Source of the DNA: Actinocatenispora sera | GTDB lineage: Bacteria; Actinomycetota; Actinomycetes; Mycobacteriales; Micromonosporaceae | Reading direction: 5' to 3' | Length of the DNA stretch: 64,000 nt | NCBI RefSeq assembly: GCF_018324685.1 | Contig: NZ_AP023354.1 | Span: 5,456,001 to 5,520,000 of the forward strand | Shown here: in pieces, positions 26,317 to 35,208 of the stretch | Numbering within the stretch: the stretch's first letter is position 1 | Layout: each line of letters opens with the position of its first letter | The notes under the pieces: model-generated | The model's input: only the letters and a program-made list of their open reading frames with translations | What the model was told of the DNA's origin: nothing | Database searches by the model: none | Made by a program: the position numbers and the translations under genes

Positions 26317-26501
26317 GGTTGTGTTCGCTCCTGTGTCGAAATGCCGCGCGGGCCGCGACGCGACGACCACGTGGGGCATGGTCGACGACGACGGATCCGT
26401 GCTGGCGTGTTGACTGGCGACGCACCGGGTAGAGGGCGCCGGTCGCGCGCCGGTTCAGCGGTCCATTCTGCCAGACCCGCCGTGGCCTCGACGACACGCC
26501 C

Positions 26502-27230
26502 TCAATCGGGCACCGGTACCCCGTCCTGCCGCTCCCCCGCGTCGTCCGCCGGCGCCCCCTCGGCGCCGACGCGCAGGGCGGGTGGTCGCCCGGCCGTCGC
26601 GGTACCCGGCCGCGGGGGCAGCGGCCAGGACGGATCGGGACGGAAGTCGCACCAGGTACCGTCGAACGGGAATTCGGCCCGCTCGGCGACCGGCCGCACC
26701 CGCTCCCCCTCGGCGCGCACGAGGGCTGCCTCCGCCGCGTCGAAGAAGCCGGGGTCGCCGATCTTGGCGGCGAACGACTCCTCGTCCTTCCAGTGCCAGG
26801 CGTGGTCCGGCGTCACCCAGCCGTCGAGTTCCTGGTCCACCACGTCGATGCCGGCCCCGGTACCGTCCGACCACAGCCGGTGCCGCTCCAGGTTGACGTA
26901 CCAGCCCTCGAAGCTGTCCGGGCCGCTCGGCCCGGCATCGGCGAAGAACCACCACACCGAATGGTCGACGCCGGGCAGGTAGCGGCGGACCACGCCGGAA
27001 CCGGTCCACTCCGCCGGCGTCAGCTCGCTCGGCCACTCGGCCCTCGGCACGTCGCGCAGGGCACGCCCGGACCGGCCCCGCCGGCGCAGCACCGGGGTGC
27101 CACCGGCCACCCAGACCACCAGTTCGTCGGCGTCGTGCCGCAGTACCCGAGCCGGGACCACCTGGCACAGCGCACCGCCGAAGTAGATCCGCTCGACCAG
27201 CACGTCCCCGCGGTTCAGCATCGTCGTCAT
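26502..27230 (-). CDS. DUF402-domain protein (copy A)
   Basis: 242 residues from ATG at 27230; ATG at 27221 also possible. DUF402 signature in the second half: FEGWYVNLERHRLW, DVVDQELDGWVTPDHAW and HWKDEESFAAKIGD, whose conserved Asp/Glu/Lys form the metal site in the FomD / Ntdp fold. Family members hydrolyse nucleoside di- or triphosphates or CMP-linked substrates; the substrate here is unknown. The C-terminal 40 residues are Pro/Ala-rich. Paralogue of the next gene upstream (copy B), from which it is separated by a repeat array. Confidence 0.85.
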   Translation of the reverse strand: MTTMLNRGDVLVERIYFGGALCQVVPARVLRHDADELVVWVAGGTPVLRRRGRSGRALRDVPRAEWPSELTPAEWTGSGVVRRYLPGVDHSVWWFFADAGPSGPDSFEGWYVNLERHRLWSDGTGAGIDVVDQELDGWVTPDHAWHWKDEESFAAKIGDPGFFDAAEAALVRAEGERVRPVAERAEFPFDGTWCDFRPDPSWPLPPRPGTATAGRPPALRVGAEGAPADDAGERQDGVPVPD

Positions 27231-27328
27231 CCCCGCAGCCTGCCCGCCCCGCCCCACCCCCGGGCCCGCACCCCCACCCCCGGGCCCCGGCCCCCGGCAC
27301 CCGGCACCCGGCACCCGGCACCCAGATC

Positions 27329-27498
27329 GTTGATCAAGGGAACGGGTCACGTTTGTCCAGGAGCCGGCGTCACGATCCCTTGATCGACACCACCGGGCCT
27401 TGATCGACACCCGCGGCCCTTGATCGACACCGCCGGCTCTTGATCGACACCCGCGGCCCTTGATCGACACCGCCGGGCCTTGATCGACAGCGGCGGGA
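27329..27498. repeat. 20-bp CTTGATCGACAC tandem array with an inverted element
   Basis: CTTGATCGACAC begins at 27379, 27399, 27419, 27439, 27459 and 27479: six copies at exact 20-bp spacing (the last ends ACAG), with alternating CCCGCGG and CGCCGG fillers. Fifty bases before the first copy is GTTGATCAAGGG (27329-27340), its inverted relative. Upstream of these, 27241-27325 is C-rich with a 7-bp ACCCGGC repeat. The same words recur at 38358-38438. Confidence 0.9.
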
Positions 27499-27525
27499 CA
27501 TGGTTGGCGGCGGCAGGGCCGAGGG

Positions 27526-28206
27526 TCAGAGTTCGGTGAGCGCGGGCGGGCGGCGCCAGCCCGCCGGTACCGGGCGGGACGGCTGCGGCCACGACGGGTC
27601 CGGGAGGAAGTCGCGGCCGGTGCCGTCGAACGGGAACGCCCCGGCGGCGGCGAGCGCGCGGGCCGACTCCCCCGCCGCCCGGATCGCCACCGCGTCGGCG
27701 GCCGACCAGTACCGCGGCTGCCCGGTCTTGGCGGCGAACGAGTCCTCGTCCTTCCAGTGCCAGCGGCGGTCCGGGTCGACCAGTCCGTCGAGTTCCTGGT
27801 CGAGGGAGTCGACGCCGGCGTGCTCGCCGTCGTCCCAGAGCGCGTGCCGCTCCAGGTTGACGTACCAGCCGGCGAACCGGTCGGGGCGGATCGGCCCGTC
27901 CGGCCGCCACAGCCACCACACCGCGTACCCGGCGTCCGGCGGAACCAGGATCAGGGTCGACTGCGGTAAGGGCAGCGGCACCGGTACCAGCGGCCAGCCG
28001 CCGGCGGGCCACTCGTCCGGCGGCACGTCGCGCGGGTGCCCGTGGCCCGGCAGCACCGCGAGCCAGCTCGGTGCGGCGTGGTCGAGCCAGAGCAGCAGGC
28101 CGGCGTCGTCGTGCCGCACCACCCGCGCCGGCGCGACGAGCTGCAGCTCACGCCCGAAGTACGAGCGGTAGTGCACGATCCGTCCCGCCGAGAACCCGTC
28201 CGCCAC
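27526..28206 (-). CDS. DUF402-domain protein (copy B)
   Basis: 226 residues. Same layout as copy A: FAGWYVNLERHALWDDG, SLDQELDGLVDPDRRW and HWKDEDSFAAKTGQ, with FPFDGT near the C-terminus shared by both copies, so the pair looks like a tandem duplication that has diverged. GTG at 28206 has AGGA seven bases upstream. It starts 44 bases after oppF-like on the same strand and could be transcribed with the ABC ATPases. Probable metal-dependent phosphatase-type fold; substrate unknown. Confidence 0.83.
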   Translation of the reverse strand: MADGFSAGRIVHYRSYFGRELQLVAPARVVRHDDAGLLLWLDHAAPSWLAVLPGHGHPRDVPPDEWPAGGWPLVPVPLPLPQSTLILVPPDAGYAVWWLWRPDGPIRPDRFAGWYVNLERHALWDDGEHAGVDSLDQELDGLVDPDRRWHWKDEDSFAAKTGQPRYWSAADAVAIRAAGESARALAAAGAFPFDGTGRDFLPDPSWPQPSRPVPAGWRRPPALTEL

Positions 28207-28250
28207 CCCACCATCCTGCCAGCAGCGACGCCGGGCCGGGTCGCGGCGGT

Positions 28251-29333
28251 TCAGCCGGCGGGAGCGGCGAGCGCCTGCTCGGCGTGGTGGCAGGCGACCC
28301 GATGGCGAGCTTCATCCGGGCCGGCGGCGTCTGTGCCGGCGGGGTCGGAGCGGGCGGGGTCGGAGCGGGCGGGCAGGTGCGAGCCGGCGGTCGACCGCGG
28401 GGGTGTCAGCTCGACCGGGACGGTACGCAGGTCGGGCCGGTCGGTGTCGCAGGGGCCGGCGGCGAGCGGACAGCGGGGGTGGAAGCGGCAGCCGGGCGGC
28501 GGCGCGATCGGGCTGGGTGGCTCGCCGGCGGGCGGCCGGGCGGTACGCCGCCGGCCGATCACCGGCGCGGCTGCGAGCAGCGCCTGGGTGTACGGGTGGG
28601 CCGGCGCGTCGTACACCGCGTCGGTGTCGCCGGACTCGGCAAGCCGGCCGAGGTACATCACCGCGACCCGGTCGCAGACATGCCGGACCACCGACAGGTC
28701 GTGCGCGATGAACACGAGCGCGACGCCGGTGCGCTGTTGCAGGTCCCGGAGCAGGTTGACCACCTGTGCCTGGACGGACATGTCGAGGGCGGACACCGGT
28801 TCGTCGCAGACCAGTACGGAGGGTTCGAGGGCGAGCGCGCGGGCGATGCCGATGCGTTGCCGCTGCCCGCCGGAGAACTGGTGCGGGTAGCGGGACACCA
28901 CGTCGGCCGGCAGCCCGACCAGCTCCAGCAGTTCGACCACCCGGTCGGCCCGGCCGGCGCGGTCGACGGTACGGTGCACGGTCAGCGGCTCGGCCACGAT
29001 GTCGCCGACGGTCAGCCGCGGATCCAGCGAGGTGTACGGGTCCTGGAACACCATCTGGATCTTCCGGCGCAGGTCCCGGCGGTGCCGGCCGCGCGCGGTG
29101 GCCAGGTCGCGGCCGGCCACGGTTATGCTGCCGGAGTCGGGGTGTTCCAGGCCGACGAGCATCCGGGCCAGGGTCGACTTGCCACAGCCGGACTCGCCGA
29201 CGATGCCGAGCGACTCGCCGGCGGCGACGGACAGGCTGACCCCGTCGACGGCGCTGACCCGGCCGCGGCCGAGCCCGGCGCGGAAGGTACGCCGCAGCTC
29301 GGTGGCGACGAGGATCGTGTCATCCGGCGGCAT
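28251..29333 (-). CDS. Peptide-type ABC transporter ATPase (OppF/DppF-like)
   Basis: 360 residues. Walker [10 protein letters not shown] (about 45-53), Q-loop [10 protein letters not shown], signature [16 protein letters not shown], Walker [13 protein letters not shown] and switch His in FIAHDLSVV. The C-terminal oligopeptide/dipeptide extension has the Cys-rich motif [10 protein letters not shown] plus a C-terminal Cys (ACHHAEQ), typical of the cluster-bearing Opp/Dpp ATPases. The ATG at 29333 has GGAGG upstream and lies inside the end of the OppD-like gene (14-base overlap). With the latter it powers the permeases encoded divergently at 33.3-35.2 kb. Confidence 0.93.
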   Translation of the reverse strand: MPPDDTILVATELRRTFRAGLGRGRVSAVDGVSLSVAAGESLGIVGESGCGKSTLARMLVGLEHPDSGSITVAGRDLATARGRHRRDLRRKIQMVFQDPYTSLDPRLTVGDIVAEPLTVHRTVDRAGRADRVVELLELVGLPADVVSRYPHQFSGGQRQRIGIARALALEPSVLVCDEPVSALDMSVQAQVVNLLRDLQQRTGVALVFIAHDLSVVRHVCDRVAVMYLGRLAESGDTDAVYDAPAHPYTQALLAAAPVIGRRRTARPPAGEPPSPIAPPPGCRFHPRCPLAAGPCDTDRPDLRTVPVELTPPRSTAGSHLPARSDPARSDPAGTDAAGPDEARHRVACHHAEQALAAPAG

Positions 29334-30345
29334 GCAGCACCTCCGTCGCGCGGTGGCAGGCGACCTGCCGACCGGCATCCACAGTGGACAGTTCGGGTCG
29401 CTGCGTGGTACAGGCGTCGACGGCCCAGGCGCAGCGCGGGTGAAACGGGCAGCCGGGTGGCCGCCGGGCCGGCCCCGGCGGGGTGCCGGGGATGGCGTAG
29501 AGGCGGCCGCCCGCGGCATCCGGCCGGGGTACCGAGCGAAGCAGCGCCTCGGTGTAGGGGTGCGCGGGGTGGCCGAGCAGCTCCTTGGTCGGGCCGGTCT
29601 CGACGATCCGGCCCGCGTACATCACCGCGATGTGGTCGGCGACCTCGCTGACCACGGCGAGGTCGTGGGTGATCAGCAGTACCGCCATGTCGCGTTCGGC
29701 CCGCAGCCGGTCGAGCAGGTCGAGGATCTGCGCCTGCACGGTGACGTCGAGCGCGGTGGTCGGTTCGTCGGCGATGAGCAGGTCGGGTTCCAGCGCGATC
29801 GCCATCGCGATCAGGATCCGCTGCCGCATCCCGCCGGAGAACTGGTGCGGGTAGGCGCGTACCCGCTGCTCCGGGCCGGGGATGCCGACCGTGCGCAGCA
29901 GCTCGACCGCCTTGGCCCGGGCGGCGCGCCGGGACAGGCCGCGGTGCCGGCGAAACAGCTCGCCCAGCTGGTCGCCGATGGTCAGTACCGGGTTGAGTGC
30001 GGAGAGTGCGTCCTGGAACACCAGGCTGATCCGGCTGCCGCGCACGTCGCGGCGCTGCGCCTCGGTGAGTGCGGTGAGGTCGAGGTCGCCCAGCCGCAGT
30101 TCGCCGGCGCTGACCTGGGCGTCGGAGAGGCCGAGGATCGCCCGGGCGGTGACCGACTTGCCGGAGCCGGACTCGCCGAGCAGGGCGACGAGTTGCCCGC
30201 GGTGCACGTCCAGGTCGACGCCGCGGACGGCCGGGATCTCGCCGTCGTGGCCGAAGCTGACGGACAGGTCCCGGACCCGCAGGGTGGGTGCAGCCGCCAC
30301 GGCCACCTCCGTTCGATCCGTCGGCGCGATCGCCGACATCGGCAT
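29320..30345 (-). CDS. Peptide-type ABC transporter ATPase (OppD/DppD-like)
   Basis: 341 residues. Walker [11 protein letters not shown]-loop [10 protein letters not shown], signature [16 protein letters not shown], Walker [13 protein letters not shown], switch THDLAVV, and the Cys motif [10 protein letters not shown] followed by C-terminal VACH. ATG at 30345 or two codons later at 30339; an in-frame TTG at 30357 is less likely. Divergent from the dipeptidase-permease operon across a 154-base region, and overlapping the OppF-like gene by 14 bases. Confidence 0.92.
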   Translation of the reverse strand: MPMSAIAPTDRTEVAVAAAPTLRVRDLSVSFGHDGEIPAVRGVDLDVHRGQLVALLGESGSGKSVTARAILGLSDAQVSAGELRLGDLDLTALTEAQRRDVRGSRISLVFQDALSALNPVLTIGDQLGELFRRHRGLSRRAARAKAVELLRTVGIPGPEQRVRAYPHQFSGGMRQRILIAMAIALEPDLLIADEPTTALDVTVQAQILDLLDRLRAERDMAVLLITHDLAVVSEVADHIAVMYAGRIVETGPTKELLGHPAHPYTEALLRSVPRPDAAGGRLYAIPGTPPGPARRPPGCPFHPRCAWAVDACTTQRPELSTVDAGRQVACHRATEVLHAAG

Positions 30346-30399
30346 CGTGCCCGACAATGACTTCGATCAATGATCTGTTGCCTGATTCTTGCCGCCATC

Positions 30400-30418
30400 T
30401 TGACTTCTGCGCCGCAGA
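30400..30418. promoter_or_regulatory. Divergent control region of the peptide island
   Basis: The 30346-30499 gap is noticeably less GC-rich than its surroundings. It holds TTGACT (30400-30405), a possible -35, and the palindrome TCTGCGCCGCAGA (30406-30418; six-base arms). This is the natural place for the Lrp-type regulator encoded at 37.3 kb to act on both transcription units; that link is inferred. Confidence 0.4.
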
Positions 30419-30499
30419 TTGGCAACCCTTGAGTCGTCCGGGTCGCCGACGACAACCGCGGCGGTACCGGCACGCACCGACCGCGAAGAAGGGAACGCC

Positions 30500-31708
30500 A
30501 TGCTCGAACCGGCCGCCCGCTACACCGGCTACACCGCCTGGGACTACCTGGAGCCGGACGTCGACTACCGCGCGTTCCGGTACGCGAAGCAGATCGGCCG
30601 GGTACCGGAGTACGCCGGGCTGTCGCTGTCCGACGACCAGGCGAAGCGGGCCGAACGGCTGCTGCGCGACGAGATCGTCATCTCGCTGCACGACCACGTC
30701 CAGGTCTTCCCGGAGGACATGGGCGAGCTGCGCGAGCACATCCGGCAGGGCCGCGAACCCACCGGGTACGAGGGCCTCGCCCGCTCCGGCATGACCGCCG
30801 TGTTCGACAACGGCATGGACGGCACCTGCTGCATCTCCTCCGACGCCGGCTGGAAGTACTCCGACGTGCTGTTCGACCTCGGGGTGCGGATGGCCGACCT
30901 GGCGCACCAGGACTTCGTGGTGAAGGCCGAGACCGTGGCCGACATCCGCCACGCGCACGCCACCGGCCGGCTCGCGCACGTGTTCGGGCTGGAAGCCGCC
31001 ACCATGATCGAGAACGAGGTGGACCGCCTCGACGTGCTCTACGGCTTCGGCGTGCGGCAGATCGGCATCGCGTACTCGGAGGCCAACACGCTGGGGTCCG
31101 GGCTCAAGGAGCGCGGCGACGGTGGCCTGACGTACTTCGGTGAGCGCGCCGTGAAGCGGATGAACAAGCTGGGCGTGGCGATCGACATCTCGCACTCCGG
31201 CGACCGCACCGCGCTGGAGGTCATCCAGACCTCGACCAAGCCGGTGTTCATCACGCACTGCGGCTCGCGCGAGGTGTGGCCGACCAACCGGATGAAGCCG
31301 GACGCGCTGATCGCCGCCTGCGCCGAGCGCGGCGGCGTGCTCGGGCTGGAGGCCGCGCCGCACACCAGCCTGTCCGAGGCGCACCCGAAGCACTCGCTGG
31401 AGTCGGTGATGGACCACTTCACCCACCTGGTGGACGTGGTCGGCATCGACCACGTGGCGTTCGGGCCGGACACGCTGTTCGGCGACCACGTCGGGCTGCA
31501 CGACGCGTTCGCGAAGAACCTGTCGATCGCGCAGGCGCACGGGCACGTCGACTACCCGAAGGTCGAGTACGTGGACGGGTTGGAGAACCCGGCCGAGTGC
31601 TTCACCAACATCATCGGCTGGCTGGTCGCGCACGAGTACTCCGACGACGAGATCCGCAAGGTCGTCGGCGGCAACATCCTGCGTGTGCTCGACGAGGTCT
31701 GGGTCTGA
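30500..31708 (+). CDS. M19 family (membrane-type) dipeptidase
   Basis: 402 residues. Zinc-dependent TIM-barrel dipeptidase related to renal dipeptidase. Metal-binding region near the N-terminus at His64-Asp65-His66 (SLHDHVQ), VAIDISHSGDRT and VFITHCGSREVWP supplying later His ligands, and VVGIDHVAFGPDTLFGDH for the barrel end. No signal peptide, so probably cytoplasmic. Family substrates include dipeptides with C-terminal D-residues and dehydropeptides. GAAGGGA precedes the ATG; its stop shares one base with the lipoprotein start (TGATG), so the two are coupled. Confidence 0.92.
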   Translation: MLEPAARYTGYTAWDYLEPDVDYRAFRYAKQIGRVPEYAGLSLSDDQAKRAERLLRDEIVISLHDHVQVFPEDMGELREHIRQGREPTGYEGLARSGMTAVFDNGMDGTCCISSDAGWKYSDVLFDLGVRMADLAHQDFVVKAETVADIRHAHATGRLAHVFGLEAATMIENEVDRLDVLYGFGVRQIGIAYSEANTLGSGLKERGDGGLTYFGERAVKRMNKLGVAIDISHSGDRTALEVIQTSTKPVFITHCGSREVWPTNRMKPDALIAACAERGGVLGLEAAPHTSLSEAHPKHSLESVMDHFTHLVDVVGIDHVAFGPDTLFGDHVGLHDAFAKNLSIAQAHGHVDYPKVEYVDGLENPAECFTNIIGWLVAHEYSDDEIRKVVGGNILRVLDEVWV

Positions 31709-33312
31709 TGCGCCGCCGGTCGTTCGCGGCGCTCGCCGCCACCGCGGTCGGTGCGCCGGCGGTCGGTGGGGTACTGGCCGGCTGCGCGCCGAGCCCGCGC
31801 CCGGGCTCGCGGGCGGCCGGCGCCACCCTGACCGTCGCGACCACCACCGACGTGGTCAACTTCAACCCGCTGGTCGGCAACAGCCGCACCGACTACTGGA
31901 TCACCGACCTGATGTACCCGCGGCTGCTGACCATCGACGAGGCCGGCAACAAGCAGCCGTGGCTCGCCGTCAGGTACGGCTACCACGACCCGAAGACCGG
32001 GTACTACCGGATCCGCGACGACGTGCGCTGGAGCGACGGGAAGCCGGTGACCGCCGCCGACGTCGCGTTCACCATCAACGCGATCAAGCGCGACAAGCCC
32101 GCCGGCAACACCACCTTCGGGCAGCTGACCAACGTGGCGAGGGCGAGCGCGGCGTCGGCCACCGAGGTCCTGCTGCACCTGTCCAAGCCGGACCAGACGG
32201 TCCTGCGCGAGGTCGGGTTCTGGATGAACGTGGTACCGGCGCACGTGTTCGGCAAGGTCTCCAACGTGGCGACGTTCGCCAACACCGGCGACTGGGTCGG
32301 CTGCGGGCCGTACACGCTGGTGTCGGCGGCGAAGGGCCAGGCGTACACGCTGGAGCGCACCGAGCCGTACCCCTGGGCGCCGGGCGGGAAGCCGAGCCTG
32401 GCCCGGGTGGTGTTCCGGGTGTACCCGGACATCAACACCGAGATCCTGGCGCTGCGCAGCGGTGAGGTCGACCTGATCGCGAACACGCTGCCACCGGCGC
32501 AGGTGGACGTGCTGCGGCACACCACCGGCATCACCGTGCGCAAGGTGCCGGGGCTGGGTTACGCGCACCTGGCGTACAACATGAAGCACAAGCCGCTGGA
32601 CAAGCTCGCGGTACGGCAGGCGCTCGCGCACGCGGTCGACTACGCGGCGATCCGCCGGGTCGTCCTGCAGGGCCAGGCGGTGTCCACGCACTCCAGCCCG
32701 ATCGCGCCGGTGTTGACCGCCTACGCCGATCCGAGCATGACCGAGTACCGGCACGACCCGGCGCACGCGCGGCGGCTGCTGCGGCAGGCCGGGTACCACG
32801 CGGACGCGCGGGGCCGGTTCGGCCTGTCGCTGCGGATGATCTACTCGCTGCAGGACGCGGTCACCGCGCAGTGGGCCAGCATGGTCGCCTCCGACGCGGC
32901 GAAGGCCGGCATCACCATCACGTTGCAGGGCATGGACCGCAACACCTACCTGGCCAAGACCGACGCCGGCGACTACGACATCTACGCCGGCAACTTCGCC
33001 ATCATGGACGACCCGGTCACCAACATGGCGCTGACCTACCTGCCCGGCGGCGCGATCAACTACAGCAAGGTCGACGACCCGGCGCTGTCGAAGCTGATCA
33101 CCGACGCGCAGGTCGCCACCCCCGACGAGCAGCGCGAGCTGGTCGCGAAGGCGGCGCACCTGGTCCGGGACAACGTGTACGACAACGTCGTCTACATGCA
33201 GAACTTCTACGTCGCGCACCGCACCGAGTGGACCGGGTTCGTCGCGAAGCCCAGCGAGCTGCTCACCGTGGTCGATCCGGCGTCGCTCGCCCGGGTCCGG
33301 ACCCGCAGTTGA
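31708..33312 (+). CDS. Peptide ABC transporter substrate-binding lipoprotein
   Basis: 534 residues, SBP family 5. MRRRSF start and hydrophobic segment end in the lipobox VLAGC with lipidated Cys26; the leading Arg run could also permit Tat export. Mature part shows FNPLVGNSRTDYWI, the family motif WSDGKPVTAADVAFTI, and DIYAGNFAIMDDP late in the protein. It captures the substrate outside and delivers it to the two permeases that follow. ATG overlaps the dipeptidase stop by one base. Confidence 0.95.
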   Translation: MRRRSFAALAATAVGAPAVGGVLAGCAPSPRPGSRAAGATLTVATTTDVVNFNPLVGNSRTDYWITDLMYPRLLTIDEAGNKQPWLAVRYGYHDPKTGYYRIRDDVRWSDGKPVTAADVAFTINAIKRDKPAGNTTFGQLTNVARASAASATEVLLHLSKPDQTVLREVGFWMNVVPAHVFGKVSNVATFANTGDWVGCGPYTLVSAAKGQAYTLERTEPYPWAPGGKPSLARVVFRVYPDINTEILALRSGEVDLIANTLPPAQVDVLRHTTGITVRKVPGLGYAHLAYNMKHKPLDKLAVRQALAHAVDYAAIRRVVLQGQAVSTHSSPIAPVLTAYADPSMTEYRHDPAHARRLLRQAGYHADARGRFGLSLRMIYSLQDAVTAQWASMVASDAAKAGITITLQGMDRNTYLAKTDAGDYDIYAGNFAIMDDPVTNMALTYLPGGAINYSKVDDPALSKLITDAQVATPDEQRELVAKAAHLVRDNVYDNVVYMQNFYVAHRTEWTGFVAKPSELLTVVDPASLARVRTRS

Positions 33313-33325
33313 TGAGGACGTGGCC

Positions 33326-34291
33326 ATGAGCACCGCACTGAGATTCGCCGGCCGCCGCGTGGCGCGCGGCCTGCTCACCCTCTGGTTCGCCGTCACCGCA
33401 ACGTTTCTGCTGCTGCGGCTACTGCCCGGCAACCCCGCGCTGGCGGTGGCGAACCCCAACATGACCAAGCACGACCAGGCGCTGCTGCTGCACCAGTACG
33501 GGCTGGACCAGCCGTTGATCGTGCAGTACGGCAAGTACCTGTGGCAGCTGCTGCACGGCAACCTCGGCATCTCGTTCACCCAGCAGGTACCGGTGTCGTC
33601 GGTGCTGCTCGCGCGGCTGCCGTGGACGCTGCTGCTGACCGGCTCGGCGCTGGCGGTGACGATCGCGGTCGGGGTACCGCTGGGCGTGCTCGCCGCGACC
33701 CGCCGCGGCACCGTGGTGGATCGCCTGGTGCAGCTGGGCGGCGTCGTCGGCCAGTCGCTGTTCGTGCCCAGCGTCGGCATCTTCCTGCTGTTCTTCTTCG
33801 GGCTGTGGTTGCGGTGGCTGCCGATCGGCGGCGCGTACTCCCCCGACGCGGCCGGCGCCGGCTGGTACGGCAACGTGCTCGCGCACCTGGTGCTGCCGTG
33901 CCTGTCGCTGATGCTGCTGCAGATCGGCTCGTACGTGCTGACGCTGCGGGCCAGCCTGATCGACGCGCTCGGCGAGGACTACTGCGAGCTGGCCCGGGCC
34001 AAGGGCCTGCCGAACCGCGCGGTGGTGTGGAAGCACGCGCTGCGCAACGCGCTGCTGCCGACGACCACGCTGGTCGGGTTGCAGCTCGGCTTCCTGGTCG
34101 GCGGCGCCGTGCTGACCGAGACGATCTTCGCCTACCCGGGCATCGGCCGCGGCATCTACGAGGCCGTCACCCAGCTGGACTACCCGGTGTTGCAGGGCGC
34201 GTTCGTGCTGCTCGCCGCGACCGTGGTGGTGGCGAGCATGCTCACCGACCTGCTGTACGGGGTGCTGGATCCGAGAGTGAGGACCCGATGA
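33326..34291 (+). CDS. Peptide ABC transporter permease (DppB-like)
   Basis: 321 residues, six predicted membrane helices. RRVARGLLTLWFAVTATFLLLRLLPGNP is the characteristic DppB N-terminus (quoted in part as FLLLRLLPGNP); the EAA loop reads YCELARAKGLPNRAVVWKHALRNALLP in pieces LARAKGLPN and KHALRNALLP. ATG at 33326 has GAGG eight bases upstream; an in-frame GTG two codons earlier is too close to it. The stop overlaps the next permease start as ATGA. Confidence 0.94.
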   Translation: MSTALRFAGRRVARGLLTLWFAVTATFLLLRLLPGNPALAVANPNMTKHDQALLLHQYGLDQPLIVQYGKYLWQLLHGNLGISFTQQVPVSSVLLARLPWTLLLTGSALAVTIAVGVPLGVLAATRRGTVVDRLVQLGGVVGQSLFVPSVGIFLLFFFGLWLRWLPIGGAYSPDAAGAGWYGNVLAHLVLPCLSLMLLQIGSYVLTLRASLIDALGEDYCELARAKGLPNRAVVWKHALRNALLPTTTLVGLQLGFLVGGAVLTETIFAYPGIGRGIYEAVTQLDYPVLQGAFVLLAATVVVASMLTDLLYGVLDPRVRTR

Positions 34292-35184
34292 CTGCACAGG
34301 CGCGTACCGACGCCCCGGCCGCGGTGCTGGAGCCGGTGGCCGTCGCGGAGAGTTCGGCCCGGCGCACCTGGCGGGCGTTTCGCCGCAACCCCTTGGGGCT
34401 GCCGGCGGTGGTCGTCGTCGCGGTCCTGATCCTCGTCGGGCTGTGCGCGCCGCTGATCACCGCCGAACCCAGCGGGTACGGGCCGGACGTGTTGCAGGCG
34501 CCGTCGGCGGCGCACTGGTTCGGCACCGACAACCTGGGCCGGGACATCTTCGCCGAGGTCGTCTGGGGCACCCGGGCCAGCATGCTGGTGGCCGTCTGCT
34601 CGTCGGCGCTGGCGATCGCGCTCGGCGTGCTGGTGGCGGTGGTCGGGGCGTACTTCCGGCGGCTGGACACCGCGGTCGGCACGCTGGTCGACCTGATGCT
34701 GTCGCTGCCGGTGTTGCCGCTGATGATCCTGATCGCGGCGCTGGCCGGGCCGAGCCTGCCGGTGACCGTGGCGGTGATCGCCGCGTTCAGCTGGCCGGAG
34801 GTGACCCGGGTGGTGCGCTCGGCGGCGCTGTCGGTGGTGGGGTTGCCGTACATGGACGCGGCGCGGGTGATCGGCGGTAGCCACCGCTGGATCATCCGCA
34901 AGCACCTGCTGCCGGCGACCGCACCGGTGATCGTCGTGTCGGTCGTACTGACGGCCTCCCGGGCGGTGCTGTCCGCCGCCGGGCTGGCGTTCCTCGGCTT
35001 GTCCGACGCGCAGTCCTGGTCCTGGGGCCGGATCCTGTACGAGGCGCAGCAGTCCGGTGCGATGTCCAGCGCCTGGTGGACGACGCTGTTCCCGTCGCTG
35101 GCGATCCTCGCCCTGGTGGTGTCGGCGACGCTGATGTCGATCGCCTACAACGACGCCCGCAACCCGCGCAACCAAGGCCGCTGA
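34288..35184 (+). CDS. Peptide ABC transporter permease (DppC-like)
   Basis: 298 residues with an N-terminal cytoplasmic segment (WRAFRRNPLGLPA) and six helices. HWFGTDNLGRDIFAEVVWGTR is the DppC-family periplasmic motif (quoted here as FGTDNLGRDIF), and the EAA loop is MDAARVIGGSHRWIIRKHLLP. Start ATG overlaps the previous stop by four bases. Together with the DppB-like protein it forms the channel for the ATPases encoded divergently. Confidence 0.94.
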   Translation: MTAQARTDAPAAVLEPVAVAESSARRTWRAFRRNPLGLPAVVVVAVLILVGLCAPLITAEPSGYGPDVLQAPSAAHWFGTDNLGRDIFAEVVWGTRASMLVAVCSSALAIALGVLVAVVGAYFRRLDTAVGTLVDLMLSLPVLPLMILIAALAGPSLPVTVAVIAAFSWPEVTRVVRSAALSVVGLPYMDAARVIGGSHRWIIRKHLLPATAPVIVVSVVLTASRAVLSAAGLAFLGLSDAQSWSWGRILYEAQQSGAMSSAWWTTLFPSLAILALVVSATLMSIAYNDARNPRNQGR

Positions 35185-35208
35185 ATGTCCACTGTGGAGG
35201 AATCTGGG

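Noticed and set aside
27379-27498. CRISPR-like spaced repeat
   Set aside because: 12-base words at 20-base spacing with near-identical fillers are tandem repeats, not repeat-spacer units.
29123-31633. 836-residue minus-strand open frame across the dipeptidase
   Set aside because: Antisense to the M19 gene and out of frame with the ABC ATPases, whose motifs are unmistakable.
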